From [Phialemoniopsis] sp. UDSM-2020 (lineage: Eukaryota; Ascomycota; Sordariomycetes; Thyridiales; Thyridiaceae), in NCBI GenBank assembly GCA_018873225.1, contig JAEILZ010000004.1:4154001-4218000 (forward strand): a DNA stretch of 64,000 bases, read 5' to 3'. Positions 1-12,178 of this stretch are shown here, in pieces. The number at the start of each line of letters is the position of its first letter. Within the stretch, counting starts at the first letter, position 1. The notes beneath the pieces were generated by a model, which searched no databases, was not told where the DNA came from, and worked only from the letters and a program-made list of their open reading frames with translations. The position numbers and the translations under genes were made by a program.

Positions 1-37
1 GCTTGCTTGAGGACTTTTACTCGAATTTGATAGAGAG

Positions 38-1981
38 ATGGCTTCATTTCTGCAGCGTTTCCTTGAGCTTCGGCCAACCTACCTACTTGCACTGGTTGCT
101 GCAGTGGGACTTCTCACTCTGCATCTCGTTCGAGGTTACCAACGGCGGATTCGATTACCGGTCCATCTGTCCAGCGAATTCACTTCGCGGAAGCGACGCG
201 CTGAAGAGTACTATCATAATCCTAGGGAGGTGCTTTGGAAGGGATATAGACAGGTATTTGGGAGTTGCCAACCCTATTCTTGTCTCGTTATGGTGCTAAA
301 CAAGAAAAATTAGTACCCCGATCGGCCATTCGCAATCGACACTTACGATGGTATGAATGGCTTCGTCCGTATTTTTCATTGTGTTCCTAGCCTAATCAAA
401 TGTCGAAGGGCCAAAAATCATTCTTCCACAGCACTATGTCGAGGAGCTCAAGAACCACCCAGCATTGAGTTTCAAGGAATCTATCGATAATGTACAACAG
501 CCACTGGCTCCCTACCTGTGAAGGTCCAGTAAGCTAATCTCTTTGCTCAGGACATGCTTGCCGAGTACACATTCTTCGGAGGCCCGCCAGCGCATGTCAT
601 CACTGCCGTCAAGGCCACACTCAACTCCATGCTTGGTAGGTGTTCAGTGCTCACCTGCCAGGGACGGGCGTTATCACTTCCACCATCGTGCTGACCTAGC
701 TTTCTAGGCTCTTATGTGCCTGTGATTCACCAGATCGTGCGGGATAAGACCCTTGTCGCATTCGGAACTCACCGAGGTACGTGCAACGACACTTCCTGTC
801 CCACTCCGATGACTGATTCAACTTGTAGACTGGGAGCCTGTAAAGGTCCTTGACCCGACACTTTCGGTCGCAGGGACATCTTCGGCTCGTGTGTTCCACA
901 GCACTGCGGCCAGCCAGAACAGTGAATGGCTACGTGTGTCCACAGGCTACGTCGTAGCCGTCTTCGACTCGATCAAGGCCCTCAAAGCGTATCCGCCATG
1001 GATGCGTACATGTGTCAATTGGCGGCTGCCAGAACGTGCAGCAATCAACGATCAATGGAAGCAGGCCCGCAAGTTCGTGGCAGAGTCTCTGCGCGTCAAG
1101 CAGCAAAAAGGCGGCGCCGACCTCGAGAATCCCCCATCCATGCTTGACGTCCTCTGTTCTGGAAAGAACCAAAGCCTCGCCCAGGATCTCGAAAAGCAGC
1201 TTCTCTATCAGATGACTCTCGTCGCAGTGGGCACCGTTACCACATGGGCTACTACTGTTCAATGCATATATGATCTGGCCACGTACCCCGAGTACATCTC
1301 CGTCTTGCGGGAGGAGATGGAGGCCGCAGAAACCGACGAGAACGGCCTTTTGACTAAGAATGGAGTGGTCTCGTTGATGAAGATGGACAGCTTCATCAAA
1401 GAGAGCCAGCGAATTTCGCACCCAGATCTGAGTAAGTAATTCGACAACCGCTCTTGAGACGTGCATCCGAGAGTCTAATCCTTGATCAACAACCACAGCT
1501 ACTTTCCAGCGCGCAGCGACGGCCGACCTGGTCCTGCCCGACGGTAGTTTCGTTCCGAAAGGCACCAAGCTCGAGATCCCTACGTGCTCAATCTACGCAG
1601 ACGGTAGCATCTACGAAGATCCTTCCAGGTTCGATGGCCTGCGGTTTTATCGCATGCGCCAGCGCCCCGGCGAAGAAAGCAAGCACCAATTCGTGACGGT
1701 CAGCAAGGATGACCTAGCTTTTGGGTTCGGCACGCACGCCTGCCCCGGCCGCTTCCTCGGGCAGTACAATGTCAAGATCATTTTGTACGAGCTCCTGCGC
1801 CGATACGACCTGAAGTTACCGGATGGTAAAGGTCGGCCGGTCAATATCGAGATTGAGACGATCGTAAGTCATAACCCCTCAACCACTTCTCGTCCCTGTG
1901 AATGTTTGTGCTGAAAGAAACTTGAAGGTTTCCCCGGATCCAGAGGCAGATATCTTGATAAAGGATCGTGAGGCATATTGA
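38..1981 (+). CDS. Cytochrome P450 monooxygenase
   Basis: A haem-thiolate monooxygenase, probably ER-anchored, that would use molecular oxygen and electrons from a P450 reductase. The ATG at 38 opens a hydrophobic anchor (YLLALVAAVGLLTLHLV). About eight exons can be followed; spliced joins include LWKGYRQ to YPDRPFAIDTYDG (intron about 254-312), GPKIILPQHYVEELKNHP (from about 414), DMLAEYTFFGGPPAH (from 551) and a last exon ending SPDPEADILIKDREAY at the TGA at 1979-1981. The K-helix ExxR is seen as ESQR near 1402. The haem loop FGFGTHACPGRF (about 1720-1755) carries the Cys ligand. The length of about 500 aa is normal for the family. The haem loop and C-terminal style recall the fungal ent-kaurene-oxidase-like families that tailor terpenes and polyketides; the substrate cannot be read. 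It is the leftmost member of the oxidoreductase/hydrolase cluster, and its promoter lies outside the window. Confidence 0.93.
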
Positions 1982-2500
1982 TTGGGGGAGGAAAGGGGTT
2001 CTCAGTAGCCTAGCATCAAACCACTCATGTTCAAGCTACTGTAGTTTACATGTTTGGGCTTGAGATCCAATATATCATATGTAGTTTCCAAGTCATGATC
2101 CGTATCACTTGCAAATTGAACGCTTGGTGCTGTTGAGGCTGGACACCGATGTGCTCATTGCTCACCATGTGCTTCTTGATCACATCAGAGTGCGCACAGT
2201 TCGTTCGTGGAAAACTAGTTCCGTGGCACGTCACCTCCAGAGAAGATAACCATCTGAATCTTTTCACTAAAAGTCGCAATGCCATAATGTTCACAGGATT
2301 GGAACTTGGAATGAAGATATGTCTGAATTGTGATCCTGATTCTGATTTGCAACTGGATGTAAATACTCAAAACAACTAGTGCTACCCGCCCATGTACGAG
2401 ACAATGCCATTCAGTGCACTCCGGCGAGAGTCAAGCAGGGAATGTCATGTGAGTCAACCCTGCCATTATTCTGTGTCCTGGGAATGTGCGACATCCTTGC
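1982..2500. other. Intergenic, convergent 3' flanks
   Basis: Region between the ends of the P450 and permease genes, AT-richer than its neighbours. It should hold both 3' UTRs and polyadenylation signals. I see no coding signal, repeat or RNA gene. Confidence 0.6.
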
Positions 2501-4407
2501 TCAGTCCTGGTGGAATTGGATGGAGGTAGGCCCGTTGTATCGGGAGCGTGCAAACAGAAACCAGTTGACGACTCCAAGAAGCGAAAGGCCACCCACCACC
2601 ACAATTGCGTAGTCTGTGCAAGGGAGTTTACCGTTAGTAATTTTGTAAAGTATGGGAGACCCAGGTCAACGGAAAGACGTACTCATTGTGTTACCGTCCG
2701 GCTGCTTTACCGCAGGAAATAGCAGGAAGATCGTGGTGACAACCGTGAACAGCAAAGTGACAACATTCGCTGTCCACCCCACGGCAGGAGACAGCCGAAA
2801 GACACGGGTCGGTGAGAGGACCGAGGATGAACGGCGGCGGTAGATCAGAAATCCGGTAGGAATTGCCATGGTCATCTGTTGCAGGACAACGGCAACACCA
2901 ACGATGGAGTTAAACGCTTTATCTTCTGATCAGTCGGGGTTGACACTGGAGAAATCTTGGGAAACATGGGAAAGACCAAACTTACCAAGAGATGAGAAGA
3001 GATTGAGGCAGCCAATGAGAAATATGATGCAGAAGTTCAGGCACAGCGCCCAGACAGGACAATTGAGCGACTGGCTGATGCGTGAGAGATGGCCTCCCAT
3101 CGCCAGGCCACCATCTCGACCGAGGCTCCAAGTCATCATCGACGCCACCTGACAGCAAGCAATGCTACCAATGGGCAAAAGAAACATGGTAATCGCCGTA
3201 AAGGCGACAGCAACTTTGGAGTTGGTGGCCTGTTGCCACAGGTCGAATGTGACAAAACCAGAGGCAGCAGCGAGCACGGCGTCGACGTCTGAGATTGAGT
3301 AGAGGGCCGATAAGCCGAAGGCCAACGAGGTGATGAAAGAGATGCCAAGTGCTGTGAGAACAGTGCGCGGCACTACCCTCGGTGCGTCTTTAACTTCCTC
3401 AACGAGATGGATCGCGCCGTCGACGGGACAGAAGGCGACGATCGGTGCCGCCAGGGCAATCAGGAACTGGATGCCTTCAGTCCAATCAGAGAACTCAGTG
3501 GAATATGACGTCCAGACAGTGGCCGAGTCCGGCTTGTTCTGCTGCATGACGAGGCTGGTTATGGTAAAGACGAAGAATGCTCCCAGACTGATGAAGACTG
3601 TAATCAAGAGGATCAGCTTAGGTCCAAGGAAGGATATGACGCGAAATCACAACTCACAGCCAAAACTATAAAATCCTGACATGATCTTCTTGCCAAACAG
3701 GTTCATGCATAAAGAGACCAAGTTGACAGCCTGGAAGCAGAGAAATGCCTGCCATCCTTTCGGTGCAAAGTCCTCATGAGAGTTGTGGATGAGTGCAAAG
3801 ACGCACTGTGATACCGAGGCCGTGCTGGAAGAGCAAAGACACATCCACGAGAACCAGCTGGTAAAGCCGCATAAGTAGCTCTTGTAGACAGGTCCAATGT
3901 TAGTCATCGCTTCTACTAGGGGTTTAAATGTCTAGGACCACAACTTACAGCTCCCTTTCTCACGCTAGGCGGCGCGATGATGTGTGTCCAGTGATACTGG
4001 CCACCTGTGGTAGGGTAAGCCGAGATGAGTTCAGCCAGGGTCAGGCCGATGCACAGGTAGATTGGGGTGATGGTAATGATGCCCCAAATGGTGTTCAAAG
4101 ACCCGTAAGGAAGACTGATGGTCAAAGTGGCCGCGATGACCAGCCAGCTACTGCTGATGTTGTAGCCGGCAGCGAGGATACCAATCCACCCAAGGTCCTT
4201 CTTGAGACTGCCGGCTACGTTGATTTCTGTCTGCTGGCCGACGCCATCCGCGATAGATTGACCGTGGCTAGCTATATTCCCAAGGTCTTTTGGTGATTAG
4301 AAAAGCGAGTCTGGATGGCTTACGCGATTTCAGGTTGGCTTACCCGTGTGTGACTTCATATTGGAAGCCTTGTCGTCTGACCAAACCTTCCCAGGACGGT
4401 TATCCAT
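2501..4407 (-). CDS. APC-superfamily permease (amino acid/GABA/choline type)
   Basis: A plasma-membrane secondary transporter of the fungal amino acid-choline permease group. The first exon (ATG at 4407) encodes MDNRPGKVWSDDKASNMKSH; following exons give GIGILAAGYNISSSW, the family signature LAELISAYPTTGGQYHW, and repeated hydrophobic segments such as ITVFISLGAFFVFTITSLV and TANVVTLLFTVVTTIFLLF. The soluble loop VDGAIHLVEEVKDAPRVVPR, typical of this group, is intact. The last exon runs NYAIVVVGGLSLLGVVNWFLF and ends FHQD with the stop at 2501-2503. About six exons are needed; donors such as GTAAGTTTGG and GTGAGTTGTG are clean. The length of about 520 aa and roughly 12 membrane segments are usual. 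In this cluster it may import the substrate or export the product. Substrate choice (GABA, choline or an amine) cannot be settled from sequence. Confidence 0.92.
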
Positions 4408-4924
4408 GCTTGATTGAATTGGGCACGAAAGACAGTTGAATCGCAGGGTGAACAAATAGAACGACTTATGGGGAAAGAGTCAATCACCATCTCCTGGAAG
4501 GCTGGGTGCCTGCCCATTTGTAACGCATCCTCCCGGAAACGAGAGATTAGGGGTTAGTCGGTATCTTGCAGAGGGTAGGGCCTCATTGGAAAGCGGGGAT
4601 CCGGCTGGCTGATAAGTATCGGGTCCGGAATTATTTCCCCAGACTTGCCACCACGAATGGAGCTAGTGGTTTCCGGGCCCAAGCCCTTTGAAAGCCCTCT
4701 TATCAGACGCCCAACAGAATACGGAGAGTAAACAGAGGAGATCTTTGCCTCTTGAGCCTTGATATGTACGGTGCTTGTATCCTAGAGTTGGCAAGCATCC
4801 CACGTAGAATCATCCGATGAGACTTTGTAGGGTCGCGTAGTGTTCAAGTATCACACCAAACAGACTTGACAAAAGTCATTGAAACTGTTTGAGAGGTCCA
4901 AGGGCGTATCATAAATGTACATGT
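4408..4924. promoter_or_regulatory. Permease upstream region with CGG-rich motifs
   Basis: Promoter of the leftward permease. About 190-220 bp upstream of its ATG lie CGGGGATCCGG (4594-4604) and CGGGTCCGGAA (4620-4630). These resemble the GC-rich motifs in the other promoters of this cluster and are candidate Zn2Cys6 binding sites. The rest of the interval is the 3' flank of the cupin gene. Confidence 0.45.
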
Positions 4925-5578
4925 TCAAAGGGATTTCCTCTCGACGTAATATTCTTCATAGCTCTCGCGATAACCCAAAATCCATTTCCCCCACCAGCCC
5001 ATGGCATTAAGAAACAATCGACTGCCGACAATACGTAGCCACCGGGTGGGCAGAGGCAGCCCCAGAGGGGTGTCAGAAGCTCTCAAAAAGACCATCAGTT
5101 GAAATAGACTGGGCGCCACGCCTGCTGTCTTGCAGTCATCAAGATAACCGAAGAAGTTACGGAAGAACTTCTGCTCGCCCTCATAATCCTCCGGTGTCAA
5201 GTTCACATCCAGAACCAGTGGTTCCGTTTTCGAGGCGTTATGGATGGTGTGATACGCCAGCGGTGGTATGTATGCCTTCTTGAGTCCCGTGGGATCGTTT
5301 GCCGAAAGAATCTTCCAGGGGCGGTCGTCGATGTCTTTGAACAGATGACACTCTCCTGAGACAATGCTAAAGTGTTCGGTCTGATTGATGTGATAGTGTA
5401 AAGGAGGTATCATGATAGATGGGTTATTGTCGTCCCATGGAGGATGGGTATTGCGCAGCACGTATTCGGAACCTGACGCATGGAACTCGAGGGCCGATGC
5501 CCCATTCTCGTAGATGAGCGGATTTTTAGTAGCCCTATTGCTGCGAGGTACCGAGGGCCCTCGCAAGAATGAGAACAT
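4925..5578 (-). CDS. Cupin-domain protein
   Basis: A single-exon protein of 217 aa starting at ATG 5578 (MFSFLRGPSVPRS). The same frame stays open upstream to 5815, but only through a non-ATG codon into GC-rich repeated promoter DNA, so I reject the longer version. The core has a cupin beta-barrel pattern: PPLHYHINQTEHFSIVSGEC supplies the H-x-H and E of the first metal-binding motif, and IPPLAYHTIHNASKTEPL supplies the second His. The tail carries a hydrophobic Trp/Gly-rich stretch (NAMGWWGKWILGY). Cupins of this sort in fungal clusters act as metal-dependent isomerases, cyclases, dioxygenases or sugar-binding proteins; the reaction here is unknown. It lies between the permease and the regulator and has strong motif copies 280-340 bp upstream. 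Confidence 0.82.
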   Translation of the reverse strand: MFSFLRGPSVPRSNRATKNPLIYENGASALEFHASGSEYVLRNTHPPWDDNNPSIMIPPLHYHINQTEHFSIVSGECHLFKDIDDRPWKILSANDPTGLKKAYIPPLAYHTIHNASKTEPLVLDVNLTPEDYEGEQKFFRNFFGYLDDCKTAGVAPSLFQLMVFLRASDTPLGLPLPTRWLRIVGSRLFLNAMGWWGKWILGYRESYEEYYVERKSL

Positions 5579-6644
5579 GATAGATCGTGGCCGTCGACCA
5601 CGGTGAAGGTCCGTGTGAGACAGTATGTCTAGCGTGTCGGTGTCGAATGCTTCATGGAACAGCGGTCGTGTCGAGCCCAGCAACTTTCTTGCGTGAACAC
5701 ATTCTTTGGGACAACATGATAAGCGGCAAGATAAACAGCTCAATCTCGTAATAGGGGACTGCCAAGACAAGCAATCAGACCTGATGAATAGGGACTGCCA
5801 TGGGGCTCGCGGCAACCTCTGGGCGAGGAAGAGCCACGGGGTCCTGGGGAGGGCTGGAAACCCGGATGACAGGGACCAGAGTGGGGCGGACAGGCCGGAG
5901 TCCGGGAATCCGGAGCTAAGATGCCACTATCGGAAGTCAAAACGAGACAACCCAGCTCGTGATAACACTAACAATTAGGCGTATCTTGGGACACCAGCAC
6001 AGGCCCTCGCTTGTTGATATCGCTTCTCTATTGTACTGCCACAATCGAGCGAAAGCACCAGAAGGTACACCGAACTGGATGGCCCTGTCATACTTAGCTG
6101 ATAAGAACCAGAGGAAAAATGAAGCAGTTCTTTATCTTTGTCACCTCGAAGGGATACAACCCGGGTGCAATCTGTGAAGTGTGTTACGTCGTCTTGGTTT
6201 TGGTATAGAGGCATGTCACTTAGAGCAAATAATGGGCTATGACTTGCAGTGTGAAATTTCAAAACGTGACCAATGGGTGAGCAAGGAAATAAGAGCTCAC
6301 ATACCTTGTCCGAGTGAATCGCAGGCATCCCCGCCTTAGAATGCGGGGAAGTGAAGAGCCAACGACGGTGAAGATGCCTACGAAGCAGAAAACTAACTTA
6401 CCTACATAGCGGTATGTGCGGGGAACAATCTAGGGTGTAAATCGGCCTTGACTCGACTCGGCATGGTGTTATCTCTCCCCATTTGACGCTAAAAAGCTTG
6501 CGCAAGACATATCTTTAGCTAGGTATCTTGCAGCAGAACGAGCCCTCCCAGGACTTTGTTCATCAATAATTTTTTCAAGATAAAGGTTCTATGAAATACT
6601 GTTCTTGGCGCTTACGACTTGCTGTAGATTGTTGACTGGGTTCA
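5579..6644. promoter_or_regulatory. Divergent promoter region (cupin / Zn2Cys6 regulator)
   Basis: One kilobase between the leftward cupin gene and the rightward regulator gene. It contains a short direct repeat of the type GGGACTGCCA(A/T)G (5756-5802), then CCCGGATGACAGGG (5861-5874), GTGGGGCGGACAGGCCGG (5881-5898) and TCCGGGAATCCGGAGCTA (5901-5918). The last three recur in other promoters of the cluster. Near 6330 there is an inverted repeat, CCCCGC-ttagaat-GCGGGG. No gene is seen. Confidence 0.5.
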
Positions 6645-9360
6645 ATGGAGTACTCTTCAGCCACGAGGCCTTTACCTGCGGTGAGTCATGACCGTCTGGG
6701 CTTCACCGTTTGAGACAGCTGAAGATGTGGCTAATGAAACCTTGGCTAAACAGTGCGATTACTGCTTCATCAAGAAGGTTGGTTACAACGATTCTCCCCA
6801 TGCTTCCTACTAGAGATTGTGAGGCTCATGGTCAGATACTAACAATCTGCAGACACGCTGTGACCGCCAGAACCCTTGTCACAACTGTACTTTGGCAAAG
6901 GTGGCATGCCTTCGCCGTCGGCCCAAGCAAGTATCGCAGAGGAGGAACGAGTAAGCATCTTCGAGCCCATGGACACCACAGGGGTGTCTCACGCGATAGC
7001 GCTGATATTCACATCTGTACCCTCGGGCTAGCGACAAGTTTGATGTTGTTCTGGACAGGCTCGCCCAGCTCGAGGATACCCTCAAGAGGCCTGACATTGT
7101 GCAATGCGGCGAGGCGGAATCTACACCCGCACGGCGGCCCTCAGTGGCACAGAGTAGCAGACCTGATTACCCAGCATCAGTGTCTGATCACGCTTCCGAG
7201 AGGCCAGCAAATACATCCCCATGGTCATATAATGGCGAGACGCTGGTCGGCCAGAACGACTCCTCTAGCCGGAAGCGCCGGGCCGACTCAATATCGCAGA
7301 CTCGGACTCAAGAGGCATCTGTCCCGAAGATCACATCGTCGGAGGCCATCGCTGATGAAGCGGGCCAGAGCCCCCAGGACCGGGCGCTGGCGTCTCTTGA
7401 CCTCAAGCGATACTTCCGACTTGGTTTGCGAAAGAACCGCGAACTCGACAATGAGCGCCAAGCGGTCCTCGAGTCGGCCATCTCATTGGCGAAAAGGGCC
7501 ATGGCAGAGCCACAGCAGACAGAGACAGCGGCCGCCAGACTAAACTTTTACGATCCTTCTTCATACCCAACCGCTGAGTTTTTGCACTTGCTTCTTAGAG
7601 GTAAGTGAATCTGGCCCTTGTTCCTGTTCAACACTCCTACGATAATAGGCCGAGCAAATCCGTTGACGCAGGTGAACACGTAGAGAGCTCTAGGAGCTCA
7701 CCTACCAGGTATTTCCTGAGTATCCTTTCGACGTTCGACAGCGCACTTCTCGAATCCATGGCCTTAGCCCTCATCAATCATACGGTACATGACCAGCTGA
7801 GGCTTCAATATCTCGTTTGTGTGAATCATATTGCCTACTCATTCTTAACGACGATACTTCCCGCACCGAAATCTCAGATGCGAGATGAATTGTTGCGATC
7901 TCGAGAAAAATATCGAGACAATGCGATGGCAGCCATTGAGAAACTAGACACGTCAATGAAGCCTGACATCTCTCTTTTCAATGCGCTTCAGTCAGCCGTG
8001 AGTGACTGCCATGGATTAGAACATTCTCTTAGCATATCTACGTGCCAATCAACTGACTGATCAACACAGGCTATGCTGATGCAAGAGGTCGGCAACATGC
8101 GAAGCTGCTGGAGACTCAACTCCATTGCCAATCGTCACGGAGCCCTTTTGAAAGATCGCGCCAGAGATGACCTACATCTAGACCCTCGCCAAAGAGTCGG
8201 CATGGAGCTGGCGTGTATACGTGGATACGTTTTTGACATGGCTCTCTCAGCCAACATATATCAGCCTGCCGCGCTGGTCAAGATGTCCCTCGACAGGTCT
8301 GTACTAGATGCACGAAAAACAGAGGACGCGATGCTCGGCATCATGCTGTCCGTTGCTCAGGTCCAAGAGGTCATCATCCACGAGACAAGAAAAGCAGTCT
8401 CTCAAGAACACTGGCGACAGATCGACACGGCCGCGATCAGTTCACTTGCTACCACCATGGCAGAAGTACGAAACAAAGTAGAAGAAGTAAGTTTGAACCT
8501 CTCTCGCGGGTCTTTTGTGATTTAAATACATGCATGCTGACAACATTGTCAGCACCGCACTCGACCCGAGTCAATTGAAGACGATTACCTGCGATTTGAA
8601 TGGCTTAGCATAGAGTTCAACATATACTCTATGCTGACAACCATAACACGTTTGGGATCCTCCGCCGATGACTCTCAGTCGCACTTGAAGTGTTTAGACA
8701 ATGCGAGAAAGTCGCTCTTCACTCTGAAGGCTATGCTGGATATTACCAATCAAGCGCCATCTCCGGAAAGATTCTTCAGTTCTCTTGCGTGGTCAGTGCT
8801 TGTGGAATGATGAGATGACCAGCGACTTGTGGCTGACACTGAGATACAGGCTTGTCCCTTTGTTCCCACTCAGGCCACTGTACTTTGTTTTCAGCAACGT
8901 GGTAGAGACGTCCGATGCCATGGATCTCAAGATTATTCAGGATATCGCCAAAGCCCTTGAAAGCTCAGCCCGACATCTTAAAAGTGTCCAGAAAGTCCGC
9001 GAACTCTGCATATCCTTCTTGGACCTCTACGCCGACTTCGGAGAAAAGACCATGTACTCACCTGAGTACTGGCGAACGCGGACAAACGAGCAGGCGTCAA
9101 ACACTGGGGGAGGACAAGTCGCCTTGCAATTGCAACACGACCGTGGCAATGGCTCGTTTGAGAGCAATTTCGCAATGAACGACATGACTATCTCAAACCA
9201 CTCGCACAGGTTTCTCTCTGACGAACTGATGCTCTTGCCAGGCACTCAATCAACGACTGACGCGACTATGTGTACATCACCACCCGCAAACATGTTCTTC
9301 TTTGATCAACAGGTGGACTGGGAGCTCTTTGGCTCGCAGGCAACTACCAACTTATTTTGA
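6645..9360 (+). CDS. Zn(II)2Cys6 transcription factor (cluster regulator candidate)
   Basis: A nuclear DNA-binding regulator assembled from about eight exons. Exon 1 (ATG 6645) gives MEYSSATRPLPA; two small exons then give CDYCFIKK and TRCDRQNPCHNCTLAKVACL, which join into a complete CX2CX6CX5CX2CX6C zinc cluster. After a further intron comes a linker, DKFDVVLDRLAQLEDTLKR, that can form the coiled-coil dimerisation helix, then a Ser/Pro-rich linker with a basic KRRA patch. The remaining exons (LLDLKRYFRLGL-type helices, FDSALLESMALALINHTVHDQLRLQYL, and the C-terminal exon ending at 9360) look like the helical regulatory half of fungal regulators, though I cannot place a clear PF04082 block. 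Its position in the centre of the enzyme cluster and the repeated CGG motifs in neighbouring promoters suggest it controls the cluster. Confidence 0.9.
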
Positions 9361-9435
9361 TCGGGAGCTGGAGAAACAAGCACTATGTATATAAACTCAC
9401 TGGAACGCGTCTGTACTAAGACACACTGCCATGAC

Positions 9436-10633
9436 CTAATCTGTGGCAATTTTCACTATTGCCTTGCCAACATTCTTCCCGTCGAGCAGTTCTACCAGAC
9501 CATGGGCAGCCTGATCAATGCCGACAGTCTCGCTCGTCACGACTCGGATCTTGCCATTCGCAATCCACTCGCTGACCTTGCTTGCATGTTCTTGTATATA
9601 AGGCTCGGTCAAGGTTGGCTCGAAGACGTCGAAGCCACGCCATGTCAGCTTCTTGGCAATCACCTGGCTGATGTTGTTGTGTCGATAGCGTTGGTCTGGT
9701 GCCAGACTGTACTGGGAGGCGTATCCACATGCGACTGTAGTGTCATCAGTCTTGACCTAGTCTCAGAAGGAATACGAGTAAAGGTGGCTTACCAATTCTA
9801 CCCCACGTCTTGAGGGCCACCAGGGCAGCATCGAGCTGCTCCCCTCCTACATTGTCAAAATAGACTGGTAACCATGCCGTTAGCTGTCATGCACCATACG
9901 TATAGGGGGTCATGTTACAGGGAACAACGAGGCTTTTGGTAGACTTACTATCGATCCCATCCGGTGCCAGACGTTTCAGTTCGTCTGCAACGCTTGCCTT
10001 TCTGTAGTTGAAGCCACCATCGAACCCAAAGGTTTCTTTCAGAATCTTCAGCTTGTCATCGCTGCTCACGCTTCCAATCACACGGAGCCCTTCCGCCTTG
10101 GCCAACTGCCCCACGAGCTGACCTACTGCACCCGCAGCTGCGGACACGAACAAGGTCTCGCCTGCCTTGGGACGACCCAGACCATAAAGAGCAGAGTATG
10201 CCGTCAGTCCTGGCATCCCCAACGCTCCGAGGAAAAGATCCAGGCTCAGACCTGCAGGGTTCTGTACCACACGGAACTGTTCTGCTGCTGAGGCGGGCAT
10301 GGCGAGATACTCCTGGATGGGGGCCATGCCCACAACCACGTCTCCCACCTTGAGTGTTGGGAAGTCAGACTGTAGCACCCGTGCTAGTACACCGTTCGGT
10401 ATGACGGTCCCGAGCTGCAAGGGTTCGAAGCCATCTCGACCTTGGTCTGGCGCAACTAGGCGGTGACGTAGGTACGGGTCGAGCGATGCATAGAGGACTC
10501 GAGCAGTGAATCCGCCTTTTGGAGGAGGAGCTGCGAGATCGAAGTCTGCCTGTGCCTGAATTTGTACATGGCGACCTGCAACCACCTGGGGATCCGGCAC
10601 TTCGGAGTATACAAGGGCTTTGTTCTGCACCAT
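9436..10633 (-). CDS. NADP-dependent alkenal/enone double-bond reductase (MDR, zinc-free)
   Basis: A medium-chain dehydrogenase/reductase of the leukotriene-B4-dehydrogenase (PTGR1) type. It would reduce an activated C=C bond, or act on allylic alcohols, with NADPH in the cytosol. The start is ATG 10633 (MVQNKALVYSEVPDP), the usual N-terminus of the fungal family. The cofactor loop is seen in LFVSAAAGAVGQLVGQLAK, followed by KETFGFDGGFNYRK. Two introns are removed to give GIDIYFDNVGGEQLDAALVALKTWGRI and then ACGYASQYSLAP; YFDNVGG is the family signature. The zinc-ligand Cys/His set of alcohol dehydrogenases is absent. The protein ends GKNVGKAIVKIATD at 9436, about 345 aa, the normal length. 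It is tail-to-tail with the regulator, only 75 bp apart. Confidence 0.93.
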
Positions 10634-10979
10634 TGTAGTGACTTGATGCTTTTCCAAGCCTGGTTCCTTTAAAGCACTTGATCCTGGACAAGAACGAGTG
10701 ACGGTGGGCTACAACAAAGCTATATGGGTCATACATCCTGGAGTTTGGCCCTCGAAGCTGCCTTGCCAGTGGTCATGTGGACGGGCGGAGTCCGGATGGG
10801 TGGAGAATGCTTCACCGGACCCGGGGTGAGTGCTAGGCTTCCTAGCTTGGAATTGGCCCTGTTTGCATCTGCATGCCTTGGGACGTAGTTCGAACGCCCT
10901 CCACACTCCGAAACAACATCACTAAATGATCTGGTTCTATGTATTGAAATTTGTCTATGAATACTTCTCGTGTATTGAA
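10634..10979. promoter_or_regulatory. Promoter of the MDR reductase with CCGGAT motifs
   Basis: The interval contains GGGCGGAGTCCGGATGGG (10783-10800) and CACCGGACCCGGGGTG (10813-10828), 150-195 bp upstream of the reductase ATG. Both match the GC-rich motif class found upstream of the other cluster genes. The right part is the 3' flank of the hydrolase gene. Confidence 0.5.
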
Positions 10980-12178
10980 CTACTGCGAAAACAGCCAGCC
11001 TAGTCCTTTGGAGGTATCCTTCGGATACTGTTTGCTCAAAGGATGCATGGGGAAGTTGGGAACGAACATGTGTGGCAATCCAGGGTACACATCAATCTTG
11101 GTGGCAATGCCATACTCCTCCCGTAGAACGCGTTCATAAAGCAACCCCTCGTCCCGAAGGACATCGAGACCGCATACCTGGAAGTAGTGGGGAGGCAGTC
11201 CCCGGTGAGCATTGTCTCCACCCGGCCAGTTGAACGGGCTCCATATATGCGATGTGGACGCGCATGTGACACCGTATGCTTCAGTGTACATGTCCATGAA
11301 TGCCTTGTTTAGAATGGGCGCCTCGGCGTTCTGCTCGCGGCTGCGGTACAGGCTGCGGTACCGTTCTGGCACGGCTTCAGGTGCCAGGGCCAGAGGAACA
11401 TTCAGATAGACTCCAGTCAACGATGGTGACAACCTCTCGTCTCGAGCTCTGTGAGATAGCACCATGGCTATGTTCCCACCGGCGGAAGTGCCGCCCAGTA
11501 CGAAGCCCCTTTTGGGATCCGCACCAAGACTCGCAGCATTCTGGGCAATCTACATATCGTCAGCATCGTGAAACAAACTCTAACATTGATGGCCTTTTCA
11601 GAGCTTCACGCGCTCGCAGTCAATCAAGGGCCAAACAAACTTACCCACTTGAACTGGTCCCAGCAGTCATCACTCGCCGTGGGGAACCTGTGCTCCGGTG
11701 CTAGACGATATCTCAGGCTGATGGCAACACAGCCGTACGCATCTACTGCTCGTATGCAGTTACCTGCTTCCATCTCGGGGCAGCCGTACACAAAGCCTCC
11801 GCCATGGACAAGTACCAGTAGAGGTCTCAAGGCATCTTGCTTGGTACTTGGTCTGTAAAGCAGGGCCCCGGTCTTGTGCCCATCAGACCGCGGAATTAGA
11901 ATCTCTTTATGAATCACTCTCCCCTCTGTGGCCTCCAATGCCGAATTTGCAGCCGCCTTGAACTTGGGATCCCATGCCAAGCGGGTGGGAACGATGGTGG
12001 ATATGTCTGGACTCTTCGCAAGTTGCGCCGCGCTGTTGCGATCTTTGAGGATCTGTGGTAACTTTGATTAGCAAACAACATCTGTTCAGTCTGAAACACT
12101 GCTCACCTCAACGAGAAGAGGGTCGGTCTGGCCTAGCTGTAGCCAGGTCGCCGGATCTGTAATCGAAGCTGCGGCCAT
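10980..12178 (-). CDS. Alpha/beta hydrolase, hormone-sensitive-lipase family
   Basis: A serine esterase or lactonase of the HSL/alpha-beta-hydrolase-3 type. Exon 1 starts at ATG 12178 (MAAASITDPATWLQLGQTD); exon 2 begins ILKDRNSAAQLAKSP. The oxyanion-hole motif is LVLVHGGGFVYG, the nucleophile elbow GGTSAGG, the catalytic Asp lies in VCGLDVLRDEG, and the catalytic His in YPGLPHMFVPNFP. Two introns are visible, one after LLVE and one after DDCWDQFKW. The length of about 340 aa is usual. No signal peptide is seen, so it is probably cytosolic. It is divergent from the carboxylesterase and shares a 456-bp promoter with it, so the two are probably co-expressed on an ester or lactone substrate. Confidence 0.92.

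Noticed and set aside
5579..5815. N-terminal extension of the cupin protein
   Set aside because: The frame is open but has no ATG before 5578 that fits, and it runs into GC-rich promoter repeats; the internal ATG gives the natural start.
6326..6350. Inverted repeat CCCCGC-ttagaat-GCGGGG as a terminator or mobile-element end
   Set aside because: There is no matching partner, target duplication or transposase nearby; it is more likely a protein-binding palindrome.
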